Below are positions 1 to 4,842 of a DNA stretch of 5,286 nucleotides, piece after piece. Location of the stretch: NCBI GenBank assembly GCA_050014415.1, contig JBEKDJ010000348.1, positions 1 through 5,286 of the forward strand. The letters are read 5' to 3'. Within the stretch, counting starts at the first letter, position 1, and each line of letters opens with the position of its first letter. The notes under the pieces are model-generated. The model ran no database searches. It was not told where the DNA came from and saw only the letters and a list, made by a program, of their open reading frames with translations. Both the position numbers and the translations under genes were made by a program. This DNA comes from JBEKDJ01 sp050014415 (GTDB lineage Bacteria; Desulfobacterota; BSN033; UBA1163).

Positions 1-70
1 CAGGAAGATCCAATCGTGCCGCTAACCGTTCACCTTTGCTATTGGGGAAGACAATCTTCTGGAATTGCAT
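1..70 (-). CDS. Alpha/beta hydrolase-OsmC family protein, N-terminal fragment (runs off window)
   Basis: Only the first 23 codons are inside the window; the gene continues past base 1. The peptide begins MQFQKIVFPNSKGERLAARL and continues DLP. This matches, from memory, the start of bifunctional alpha/beta hydrolase/OsmC proteins, where a 'F-P-N-S-x-G-x-x-L-A-A-R-L-D-L-P' strand precedes the hydrolase core. In full-length members a serine-hydrolase domain is followed by an OsmC-like peroxiredoxin domain, but neither catalytic region can be seen here. The ATG at 70-68 has a good Shine-Dalgarno, GGAGG at 79-75, four bases upstream. It lies 181 bp downstream of the oxidoreductase on the same strand, and that gap holds a hairpin, a repeat and a palindrome, so it may have its own promoter. 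The family call is moderately confident because so little is visible; the start codon is firm. Confidence 0.7.
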   Translation of the reverse strand, partial: MQFQKIVFPNSKGERLAARLDLP

Positions 71-110
71 AGACCCTCCACGCTTCTGGCGTACGCGCAC
101 CTGGCTGGAG

Positions 111-125
111 ATGAGAAATTCTCAT
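111..125. promoter_or_regulatory. Perfect 15-bp palindrome, candidate operator of the hydrolase gene
   Basis: ATGAGAAATTCTCAT has 7-base arms around a single central base. It lies about 40 bp upstream of the ATG at position 70. The size and position suit a dimeric repressor such as a TetR- or MarR-type protein, but no regulator gene is in view and no clear promoter could be placed, so the role is inference. Confidence 0.35.
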
Positions 126-131
126 TCCCAT

Positions 132-194
132 TCTCTATAACTACCAGTGGCATTTAAATAGGTAAACGGGGTGAATGCTCTATTTTTGTAGGAA
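132..194. repeat. Dispersed 63-bp repeat, copy A
   Basis: This segment aligns without gaps to 3388-3450 in the same orientation, with about 49 of 63 identical bases by eye. The identity includes a perfect 15-base core, CTACCAGTGGCATTT at 141-155, and the shared motif TATTTTT near the other end. Differences fall about equally on all three codon positions in the one frame open through both copies, so there is no sign of protein-coding constraint. It lies in the gap between the oxidoreductase and the hydrolase gene. The class of element is unknown. Confidence 0.6.
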
Positions 195-200
195 CATCTG

Positions 201-230
201 CTGCGCCCGGGGACTATTCGGGAAGCGCAG
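201..230. other. GC-rich hairpin downstream of the oxidoreductase gene
   Basis: CTGCGC (201-206) pairs with GCGCAG (225-230), and CCCG/CGGG can form an inner stem with a small bulge. It begins 22 bases after the oxidoreductase stop, the right place for a transcription end or an mRNA-stabilising stem. No T-run follows in the minus direction, so it is not a standard intrinsic terminator. Confidence 0.4.
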
Positions 231-251
231 ATTATCATCTCTTTTCATGAT

Positions 252-962
252 CTAGTAGCCAGCAAAGCTGTCAGTGCGGATTGCCTCATCTCCAACTCCA
301 GTTTGTTTGACTAATTGCTTATATGCCGTCACCATGGGTGGCGGTCCACTGATCCAAAAAAGCCGTTGATCCAGGTTAGGCACCCACTTTCGAAGAAGCG
401 CTTCGTTCAATCTTCCCTTTTCCCCTTTCCAACCCGGTTCGGGATCGCTCAGCACATGAACTAACGAAAACGTCGCCATCTGTCGAGCGATCTCCTCCAG
501 CTCCTGACGAAAAACGATGTCGGCTGATGAATGACTAAAATAGAGCATCACCGCATCGATTGGCTTCTTCACATCCGCTGCACAGCGAAGCATCGACCGG
601 TAAGGAGTTATGCCGATTCCTCCCGCAATGAAGACATGGCGTCGAATCTCTCCCTCCGGCATAACAAAGTGACCAAGCAGGGTCCCTATATTGATTTCAT
701 AGCCCAGGGTTGCATGTCGTAGCGTTTCCTTAAACCCGCTGCCGCGCATCCTGGTTGTGAACATTACGATGCCTTTTTCGGTGGGGGAGCTTGAGATAGT
801 GAAATGGCGGCGATTGCCGCGTTCGTCGGGGAAATCAAGCGTATCTAATTCACAGAATGCGTACTGGCCGGGCCGGTACTCAAATGGCCGACCGCCCAGG
901 TCAAAAACAAATGAGATCACCTCTTCTACTTCCAAACGACGTTCCTTCAAACCAACGCGCAC
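252..962 (-). CDS. FAD/NAD(P)H-dependent oxidoreductase (ferredoxin-NADP+ reductase-like)
   Basis: The 236-aa protein is a two-domain flavin reductase that moves electrons between NAD(P)H and a one-electron partner through FAD; it is cytosolic, with no signal peptide or membrane segment. FAD domain (about 1-100): PGQY at 31-34 and the flavin-binding stretch RHFTISSSP at 52-60, a variant of the R-x-Y-S/T-x-x-S motif. NAD(P) domain (about 108-236): GGIGITP at 114-120, SGPPPMV at 205-211, and the C-terminal DSFAGY expected to stack near the flavin. There is no fused [2Fe-2S] domain, so the electron partner must be a separate protein. The start is GTG at 962-960, with GGAGGG at 975-970 seven bases upstream. 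It begins 25 bases after the stop of the [2Fe-2S] hybrid pseudogene and was probably co-transcribed with it. The ancestral partner may be what that pseudogene encoded. Family is firm; physiological substrate is unknown. Confidence 0.88.
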   Translation of the reverse strand: MRVGLKERRLEVEEVISFVFDLGGRPFEYRPGQYAFCELDTLDFPDERGNRRHFTISSSPTEKGIVMFTTRMRGSGFKETLRHATLGYEINIGTLLGHFVMPEGEIRRHVFIAGGIGITPYRSMLRCAADVKKPIDAVMLYFSHSSADIVFRQELEEIARQMATFSLVHVLSDPEPGWKGEKGRLNEALLRKWVPNLDQRLFWISGPPPMVTAYKQLVKQTGVGDEAIRTDSFAGY

Positions 963-987
963 GCGATTACCCTCCGAGATCTGTAGT

Positions 988-1256
988 CTACGGTTTCATC
1001 CCGCTCTCCAACCATTCCCTAAATTTTTGCATAGACTGATCGCTCCACGGCCCGTCGCACGGCATTTCTTTCGCAGAAAGTCGCGCGTATATGGACCGAC
1101 GATCACGGTGCACGCGCCGCATAGGCTCGCGCCGCAACCGAATTTGGTCCCCGTGAGCCCTAGGTCCGTGCGCAATACCCACAAAAGCATGCGGTCGCCT
1201 TCGACCTCTAACTGCGTAGGTTTGCCGTTGATTCGAAAATCAATGATTTCTTTCAT
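988..1256 (-). pseudogene. Hybrid remnant: molybdenum-hydroxylase [2Fe-2S] subunit 5' half joined to 3' end of a cytochrome-like gene
   Basis: From the ATG at 1256 the frame encodes the N-terminal plant-ferredoxin-type domain of a xanthine dehydrogenase/isoquinoline 1-oxidoreductase small subunit. GLTGTKFGCGASLCGACTV lies around residues 33-51, with cluster cysteines C41, C46 and C49. Family members run to about 150 aa, with a fourth cluster Cys and a second C-terminal [2Fe-2S] domain; here homology stops at about residue 54 (near 1090-1100). The rest of that frame, to the stop at 996, looks random. In the next frame the same DNA reads IYARLSAKEMPCDGPW and then F-x-x-W-x-x-x-G-M-K-P, ending at the TAG at 990-988. 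This resembles the C-terminus of c-type cytochrome-like proteins (recognised by pattern, less certain). The simplest reading is an internal deletion that joined the first gene of an operon to the end of a later one, removing the molybdopterin subunit. The product cannot hold the usual cofactors. Confidence 0.7.
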
Positions 1257-1264
1257 AGGAGTCT

Positions 1265-1309
1265 CTTCTTTGATAGATGATTTGGCTAGATAGATTTTCT
1301 ATCAAGAAG
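1265..1309. promoter_or_regulatory. Long inverted repeat overlapping the promoter of the hybrid-reductase operon
   Basis: CTTCTTTGATAG at 1265-1276 and CTATCAAGAAG at 1299-1309 are inverted copies differing by one extra base, separated by 22 bp. A third GATAG at 1289-1293 makes a short nested palindrome with CTATC at 1299-1303, and GATAGAT occurs directly repeated at 1272 and 1289. The right arm covers the spacer and -10 of the proposed promoter and the left arm falls in the leader, the layout of a repressor operator. No regulator gene is visible, so the function is inferred. Confidence 0.45.
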
Positions 1310-1324
1310 GAAGTTGAAAGTCAA
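1296..1324 (-). promoter_or_regulatory. Sigma70-type promoter for the hybrid pseudogene and oxidoreductase
   Basis: On the minus strand TTGACT (1324-1319) is followed after exactly 17 bases by TAGAAA (1301-1296). These match 5 of 6 and 4 of 6 consensus positions. Transcription would start near 1288, about 32 bases upstream of the ATG at 1256. The intact oxidoreductase has no other obvious promoter, so this one probably drives it through the hybrid remnant. Confidence 0.45.
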
Positions 1325-1625
1325 GAACCCCCTATAAAGGTTGGACCGGTTAGCAGAGAACTATTTTAGATTCTAATATGCGGATATCTTGCAAATACCT
1401 ATTCTTTACACAAACTGAAGATATCTGGTTGAAATCTGCATTGGAAGGGAAGAGGGGCATCTTATTGATTACAAAGAAGGAAGGGGTAAACAGGAGGTTT
1501 GTTTCTTCCAGCTACTTATCTTCAATAGGAGGCATTATTCTCTTCTTCTATTTGAGGAGGAGATAGAGGAAACCGCTCTTTAAGAGTTCTGGCTTTTTCT
1601 TGAATCGGGTAACACGAAAGAAAAT
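1325..1625. other. Intergenic region with no supported gene
   Basis: This stretch lies between the persulfide dioxygenase stop and the promoter of the next operon. The only open frame of note is a 62-codon plus-strand ORF (1378-1566) with no recognisable motif, no good ribosome binding site and a low-complexity Lys/Ile/Phe-rich product; I do not support it as a gene. A weak stem (CTCTT/AAGAG, near 1575-1586) is followed by T5 only in the plus direction and does not work as a terminator for the minus-strand gene. Confidence 0.55.
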
Positions 1626-2744
1626 TTATTTTTCAATCGGGTAGCCCGCTTCTTCCCATTCGTGGATTCCGTGGTCGAGGCTATTGGCCTTAAGACCCCG
1701 CGCCCTCAAATAAAGGGTGGCCAAAGCAGATCGGGCTCCGCTCGCGCAGTAAGCCACAATCTCTCTGTCTTTGGGGATCTCTTCCGCCCTTTTTGGAAGT
1801 TCATCAATGGGGATTTTTATTGCCCCTTTGATGACTCCTCTTGCCACTTCTTCGGGAGTGCGTACATCAAGGAGATAGAGAGATTTATCCTTTACCTCGA
1901 GTCTTTTTTTCAATTGGTCGATCGTAACAGTATACTCATCGGGATGGCGCTGCATATAATCGATAATCAGATCCCCTAAACCATTCTGAAGGGTAGGTTG
2001 ACCTCCTGCATGTCCCCCCACAATCGTCTTCACACCGCATTGCATCCCAGGTTTAATCTCAGGGAAGAACTTCGCCACAAATTGAACAAAGGCAGCCTTG
2101 GCTCGGGGTTTCATGAACTCATTGTTCTTCTTCTCGTATCCGAGAGAAGAATTTGTATTCCCATTATAGTCATGTCCAGGATAGACCAGGAGGTCGTCGG
2201 AAAGGGGAAGAATCCTTCTAAAAAGGGTTTCGTACATTTCCTCTGAACTTCCTCCAGGGAGATCCGTCCTCCCTGCCTGGCCGATGTGGAGAATATCAGC
2301 GGTGAAAATGCGGTCAGGCAATAGAAGACACATGGTATCGCGGGTATGTCCTGGAGTATGAAGAAGACCAATTGATATCTCGCCCATCTGGATCATTTCC
2401 CCTTCGCCTACAAACCGATCCACGTGAATCTCACCGTTGTTCTTTAAAATGTCTTTAATGTTCTCCGGAGCTTTCCCCATACCGATGGACCGCTGAACCG
2501 GAGTCTCTTTGCTCATTATGACCTTTGCCTTGGTCTTTTTGGCCAACAGGCCGGCTCCGGAGAGATGGTCTGCATGGGTGTGGGTGTCGATCACATATCG
2601 GAGATCAAAAGATTTTCCCTGAAGGGTTTCAAGATACTGATGGATATTGAGAGAGGGGTCAATCACCCCGGCTTCCTTCTTCTCTTCGCAACCGATAAAA
2701 TAAGATAAGCAACCCTCTCCATCTCTGAATTGTTTAAAGATCAT
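1626..2744 (-). CDS. Persulfide dioxygenase-rhodanese fusion protein (ETHE1-like metallo-beta-lactamase fold)
   Basis: This 372-aa enzyme should oxidise glutathione persulfide to sulfite with O2 and an iron centre, with the rhodanese domain exchanging sulfane sulfur between thiosulfate/persulfide and thiols; both domains act in the cytosol on sulfide-derived sulfur. Metallo-beta-lactamase domain (about 1-250): HTHADH at 55-60, TPGHT with His133, Asp150 in TADIL, the GRTD signature shared with ETHE1 at 158-161, and YPGHD at 188-192. Compared with human ETHE1 there are about 20 extra residues between the first and second metal-ligand motifs. Rhodanese domain (about 275-372): DVRTPEE and the active-site loop CASGAR with Cys333. 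I chose the ATG at 2744 because GAGGAG (2756-2751) lies six bases upstream and family members begin in this way (MIFKQF, then a Gly-Cys-Leu-Ser strand). The same frame is open upstream to a GTG at 2960, which would add a 72-residue rubredoxin-like extension to make 444 aa; see the separate entry. No intrinsic terminator was seen after the stop. Confidence 0.9.
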   Translation of the reverse strand: MIFKQFRDGEGCLSYFIGCEEKKEAGVIDPSLNIHQYLETLQGKSFDLRYVIDTHTHADHLSGAGLLAKKTKAKVIMSKETPVQRSIGMGKAPENIKDILKNNGEIHVDRFVGEGEMIQMGEISIGLLHTPGHTRDTMCLLLPDRIFTADILHIGQAGRTDLPGGSSEEMYETLFRRILPLSDDLLVYPGHDYNGNTNSSLGYEKKNNEFMKPRAKAAFVQFVAKFFPEIKPGMQCGVKTIVGGHAGGQPTLQNGLGDLIIDYMQRHPDEYTVTIDQLKKRLEVKDKSLYLLDVRTPEEVARGVIKGAIKIPIDELPKRAEEIPKDREIVAYCASGARSALATLYLRARGLKANSLDHGIHEWEEAGYPIEK

Positions 2745-2750
2745 ATGTTG

Positions 2751-2756
2751 CTCCTC
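2751..2756 (-). promoter_or_regulatory. Ribosome binding site deciding the persulfide dioxygenase start
   Basis: GAGGAG on the minus strand lies six bases before the ATG at 2744, inside what is otherwise an uninterrupted upstream reading frame. A strong site at this spacing argues that the dioxygenase is translated on its own rather than only as a 444-aa fusion. Confidence 0.6.
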
Positions 2757-2778
2757 TACACATTTTGAAATCATGGAA

Positions 2779-2960
2779 TTAATCTTTCTTTTCTTTTTTT
2801 TAGCCGCCAACCTCGGGTCAATATTCTGTGGTTCCCCGCAGTCCGGGATATAACAGGTCACATCACTAAAGGTGCAAGCCTGTTTACGGGAAGGAAATCG
2901 ATCGGGCAAAGTATCAGTTCCAAAGGTATAACAACAATTCGAACATTTCCATTGGGCCAC
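2779..2960 (-). pseudogene. Small rubredoxin-like protein, degenerate, in frame with the downstream dioxygenase
   Basis: From the GTG at 2960 (AGGAGG at 2976-2971, eight bases upstream, and an in-frame TGA at 2981-2979 just before it) the frame encodes a rubredoxin-like zinc/iron ribbon. WKCSNCC at 4-10 is the first knuckle. Cys29 and VTCYIPDC at 35-41 follow, then NIDPRLAAKKKK. Relatives have a second knuckle, CPxC, where this protein has F22-P-S-R25. The codons are TTT and CGT, each one base from TGT, so metal binding should be lost or altered. As written, the frame runs on into the dioxygenase. Adding one A to the A8 tract at 2801-2794 would instead end the protein as KKKEKKD with TAA at 2781-2779, 34 bases before the dioxygenase ATG, which is the expected two-gene layout. 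So this is either a decaying gene, an assembly error, or a slippage site. It was probably an electron-carrier or persulfide-handling partner of the dioxygenase (inference from adjacency). Confidence 0.6.
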
Positions 2961-2984
2961 TGATCTCCCCTCCTCGCCTCAAAA

Positions 2985-2993
2985 ATTCTACCA
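2985..2993 (-). promoter_or_regulatory. Possible extended -10 promoter of the rubredoxin-like/dioxygenase unit
   Basis: TGGTAGAAT on the minus strand fits an extended -10 (TGn plus a 5 of 6 match to TATAAT). It would start transcription near 2978, just ahead of the Shine-Dalgarno of the GTG at 2960. No good -35 is present, as is allowed for extended -10 promoters. It lies downstream of the ATPase truncation point. Confidence 0.3.
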
Positions 2994-3024
2994 GGGTGGT
3001 TGTTTCGTGTGATGCATAGCTTAA

Positions 3025-3228
3025 TTAGGCCCGTTTTTTCGGCCACTTCCTTGTAGCCGTGCTCCTTCCGGCGGACGTCCACCTCCGCGTGCGTGAGTCC
3101 GGTGTCGGGGTTGACATGGAGCGCCGTGAGCGTGTCGGGAACCGATGCGGAAGCGATGTCAGGGGGCTTGGCGTTTGCTGGCTTCGAGGGCGCCAGCTCG
3201 GCTCTGGATTCATTTGGGGTCGTTCCAT
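3025..3228 (-). pseudogene. N-terminal stub of a plasma-membrane-type proton-efflux P-type ATPase
   Basis: One minus-strand frame reads L-x-A-L-H-V-N-P-D-T-G-L-T-H-A-E-V and then R-R-K-E-H-G-Y-K-E-V-A-E-K (about 3121-3035). This is the cytosolic N-terminal segment of H+-exporting P-type ATPases, just before their first membrane helix. Upstream, the ATG at 3228 (AGAGAGG ahead of it) opens a different frame, MERPQMNPEPS, which fits the variable start of the same protein. The two frames must be joined by a shift of one base near 3190-3210. Homology ends at about 3029, where unrelated AT-rich sequence leads into the promoter of the rubredoxin-like/dioxygenase unit. More than 90% of a roughly 800-aa enzyme is absent, including all membrane helices, the DKTGT phosphorylation site and the ATP-binding domain. 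It is a non-functional remnant of a deletion. The family assignment rests on a conserved stretch of about 30 residues recognised by eye. Confidence 0.7.
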
Positions 3229-3387
3229 AGTGAACATCCTCTCTGGCGCCTGCCCGGTTTACGCCAGTTTGCCTGCGTTGGTCGCACCCCTCTTCCGATT
3301 TGTTTAGCTAAGGTCAAACAAATGGAAGTGCGTCTTTCTCGGGAGAGAGAGGCGTATTTCTGAACTCTCCGCTCGGTCCCATATTCA

Positions 3388-3450
3388 TCTCTAAGTCTAC
3401 CAGTGGCATTTGAACAAGAGAATGGGGCGAATGTTGTATTTTTATCGGAA
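3388..3450. repeat. Dispersed 63-bp repeat, copy B
   Basis: This is the partner of 132-194, in the same orientation, 3.2 kb away. It shares the 15-base core CTACCAGTGGCATTT (at 3397-3411) and about 78% identity over 63 bp with no gaps. It lies upstream of the ATPase stub in the direction of transcription. No terminal inverted repeats or target duplications were found around either copy, so it is not shown to be a mobile element. Confidence 0.6.
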
Positions 3451-3495
3451 AGATAGAGTATTTTTTAGCCAAGGACGATTGGATACGATGAGAGC

Positions 3496-3801
3496 TTGTA
3501 TTATGGGGTAATGTTAAAGAATCACAATTACAATTATTGGATGGAGGAAGAAGTAAATGAGGCGACCGTGCAATATGTTGGGGGTAGTTTGGGCTCCTTA
3601 AAAGCGAGAGTATCTTGCCAAACGTTATTCGTTGAAAATGGTAAGGAAATGCTTCTATCTGATCTTCAAACTGTAAGTTTATGGGCTTTGAAAAACGCAA
3701 TGTCTATAGCAGATATCCAAACTTCTCAAAAAAGATGGTTCCACCTCGGTTATCTCTTTCACCCCCTGGTAAACAATCTACAGAGTTATTTGATTAATTG
3801 A
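3496..3801 (+). CDS. Possible hypothetical protein, only plus-strand candidate
   Basis: This frame is open from 3469 and ends at TGA 3799-3801. Using TTG at 3496 gives 101 aa and using ATG at 3511 gives 96 aa; neither has a convincing Shine-Dalgarno, and no promoter was found. I do not recognise the product. It has a balanced soluble-protein composition (an acidic EEEVNEA stretch, a GGSLGSLKARV strand, and a Trp/Leu-rich middle) and looks more protein-like than the Pro/Ser/His-rich frame on the opposite strand. It has no signal peptide or membrane segment. It would converge on the Ig-like protein gene, with 57 bp between stops. It could be a real orphan gene, the 3' end of a gene that lost its start, or chance. 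Confidence 0.3.
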   Translation: MYYGVMLKNHNYNYWMEEEVNEATVQYVGGSLGSLKARVSCQTLFVENGKEMLLSDLQTVSLWALKNAMSIADIQTSQKRWFHLGYLFHPLVNNLQSYLIN

Positions 3802-3858
3802 AATCGATCTGAAAGCAAGCACTCCACCATTGTTCATTTTCCAGAGACCCTCAGATTT

Positions 3859-4830
3859 TTACTTTGGGATAATCCTAATAATCTCAAATCCCTGTAGTAC
3901 ATTAGACCATTCGATTCCAATATCGTATTTTTTTGTTACTCCATCAGCCGTAACAGAATTGTTGCGGAGCAATCTGCCGATTGGGATCATCTGTTGGACA
4001 AGCTCTCCTTGAAATTTGTTGACGGTAACCAGGGCATCCAGATCCTTCGTTTGATCATCTTGGTTGTGAACCCTTACCTTGACCGAATGGTCTCCGGAAG
4101 TGAGAGTGGAATAATTCCAAATCATCGCAAATCCTGAATACTCTGGATCCGGGTAATTGGGGTAGACACTTTTGACATCTGTTCGCAACCCGCCGTAAGG
4201 GATATTTCCGATGAATTGATCGTCAATAAAGAGCTCTATCTTGGTGATTCCCTTTGGATCTAGCGCCCAGCCGTAAATCGGTAGAATGCCTGAGACCTTT
4301 TGACCGTTGGTGGGATTATCAAGGTTGGCAATAAAAGAATCATTCTGCTGCGGCGATGCCTTGATGTCTATCGAAAGTTTGTAGCAAAAGGTCCCATGGG
4401 AGACGGAAGAAATAGAAAGGGATGGAAATTCAGAACCTCCTACGACCTGCCCACTGTCGAAATGCTGCGAGCTACCCCCGTCAATGCTAAGATCAAGGGT
4501 GAGCTGTTGCATCAGGGCAACCTCCCCACCCAACTTATAGGTTCCTTGTCCTGTAATCTTATGAACCATCCCCCCATTGGAATCAAAGGTTGTCCATGAG
4601 ATCTCATCCAGATTGTAATTTGTAAACAAGGGATCAGATCCTGCGGGAACCAATAAAAATGTTCCGGTTAGCACTTCCGGGAGCCTAACCGGGCACATGC
4701 AGGGCGAAACGCAGCCTTCCTGGAAGGTTGAGCCGGGTGATAGCGTATAGAGAACGTCAGCTGTCGCCATTCCGTTGGTCAGGATTAGGCCGATGACTAC
4801 TGATAGAAGTAAAGGTCGCCAGGTTCTCAT
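3859..4830 (-). CDS. Exported protein of unknown function with Ig-like domain
   Basis: The 323-aa product has a typical Sec signal peptide: basic MRTWR, a hydrophobic core at 7-19, and likely cleavage after ATA at residue 24. Residues 25-160 form an uncharacterised beta-rich domain with C40-x3-C44-x-C46-P (the PCMCPV motif), T-G-x-F near 55-58, GGEVALMQQL at 101-110, HFDSG at 123-127 and a lone C149. I recall this layout from uncharacterised exported proteins but know no function. Residues 167-272 look like a bacterial Ig-like beta-sandwich: NPTNGQKVSG, then GWALD, then a KIELFIDD strand, ending in SGDHSVKVRVHN. The last 50 residues are unassigned. I start at ATG 4830 because AGGAAG lies eight bases upstream; a GTG nine bases earlier would overlap that site. 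It follows the Cys-rich gene by 12 nt, and its Shine-Dalgarno overlaps that gene's stop (TAGGAAG), so the two are probably translationally coupled. No clear terminator follows. Confidence 0.8.
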   Translation of the reverse strand: MRTWRPLLLSVVIGLILTNGMATADVLYTLSPGSTFQEGCVSPCMCPVRLPEVLTGTFLLVPAGSDPLFTNYNLDEISWTTFDSNGGMVHKITGQGTYKLGGEVALMQQLTLDLSIDGGSSQHFDSGQVVGGSEFPSLSISSVSHGTFCYKLSIDIKASPQQNDSFIANLDNPTNGQKVSGILPIYGWALDPKGITKIELFIDDQFIGNIPYGGLRTDVKSVYPNYPDPEYSGFAMIWNYSTLTSGDHSVKVRVHNQDDQTKDLDALVTVNKFQGELVQQMIPIGRLLRNNSVTADGVTKKYDIGIEWSNVLQGFEIIRIIPK

Positions 4831-4842
4831 GATTATCACTTC

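Noticed and set aside
757..1293. Long plus-strand frame of 178 codons
   Set aside because: It is antisense to the reductase and the [2Fe-2S] remnant, both identified by clear motifs; its product is Arg/Ser/Pro-rich with no domain.
1378..1566. Plus-strand 62-codon frame in the gap after the dioxygenase
   Set aside because: No Shine-Dalgarno, low-complexity composition, no recognisable family; fits chance in AT-rich sequence.
1570..1602. Possible intrinsic terminator after the dioxygenase
   Set aside because: The stem is only four or five pairs and the T-run lies on the plus side, with no plus-strand gene to terminate.
1626..2960. Single 444-aa triple-domain enzyme as the definite gene product
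   Set aside because: Possible, but the internal ribosome site and ATG, the leader-like linker, the A8 tract and the lost cysteines all favour two merged genes.
2981..3000. Third copy of the 63-bp repeat
   Set aside because: Only the seven-base CTACCAG core matches; the flanks do not align with copies A or B.
3314..3700. Minus-strand 128-codon frame
   Set aside because: Rich in Pro, Ser, His and Asn with no motif and no ribosome binding site. It runs through repeat copy B and is antisense to the better-looking plus-strand frame.
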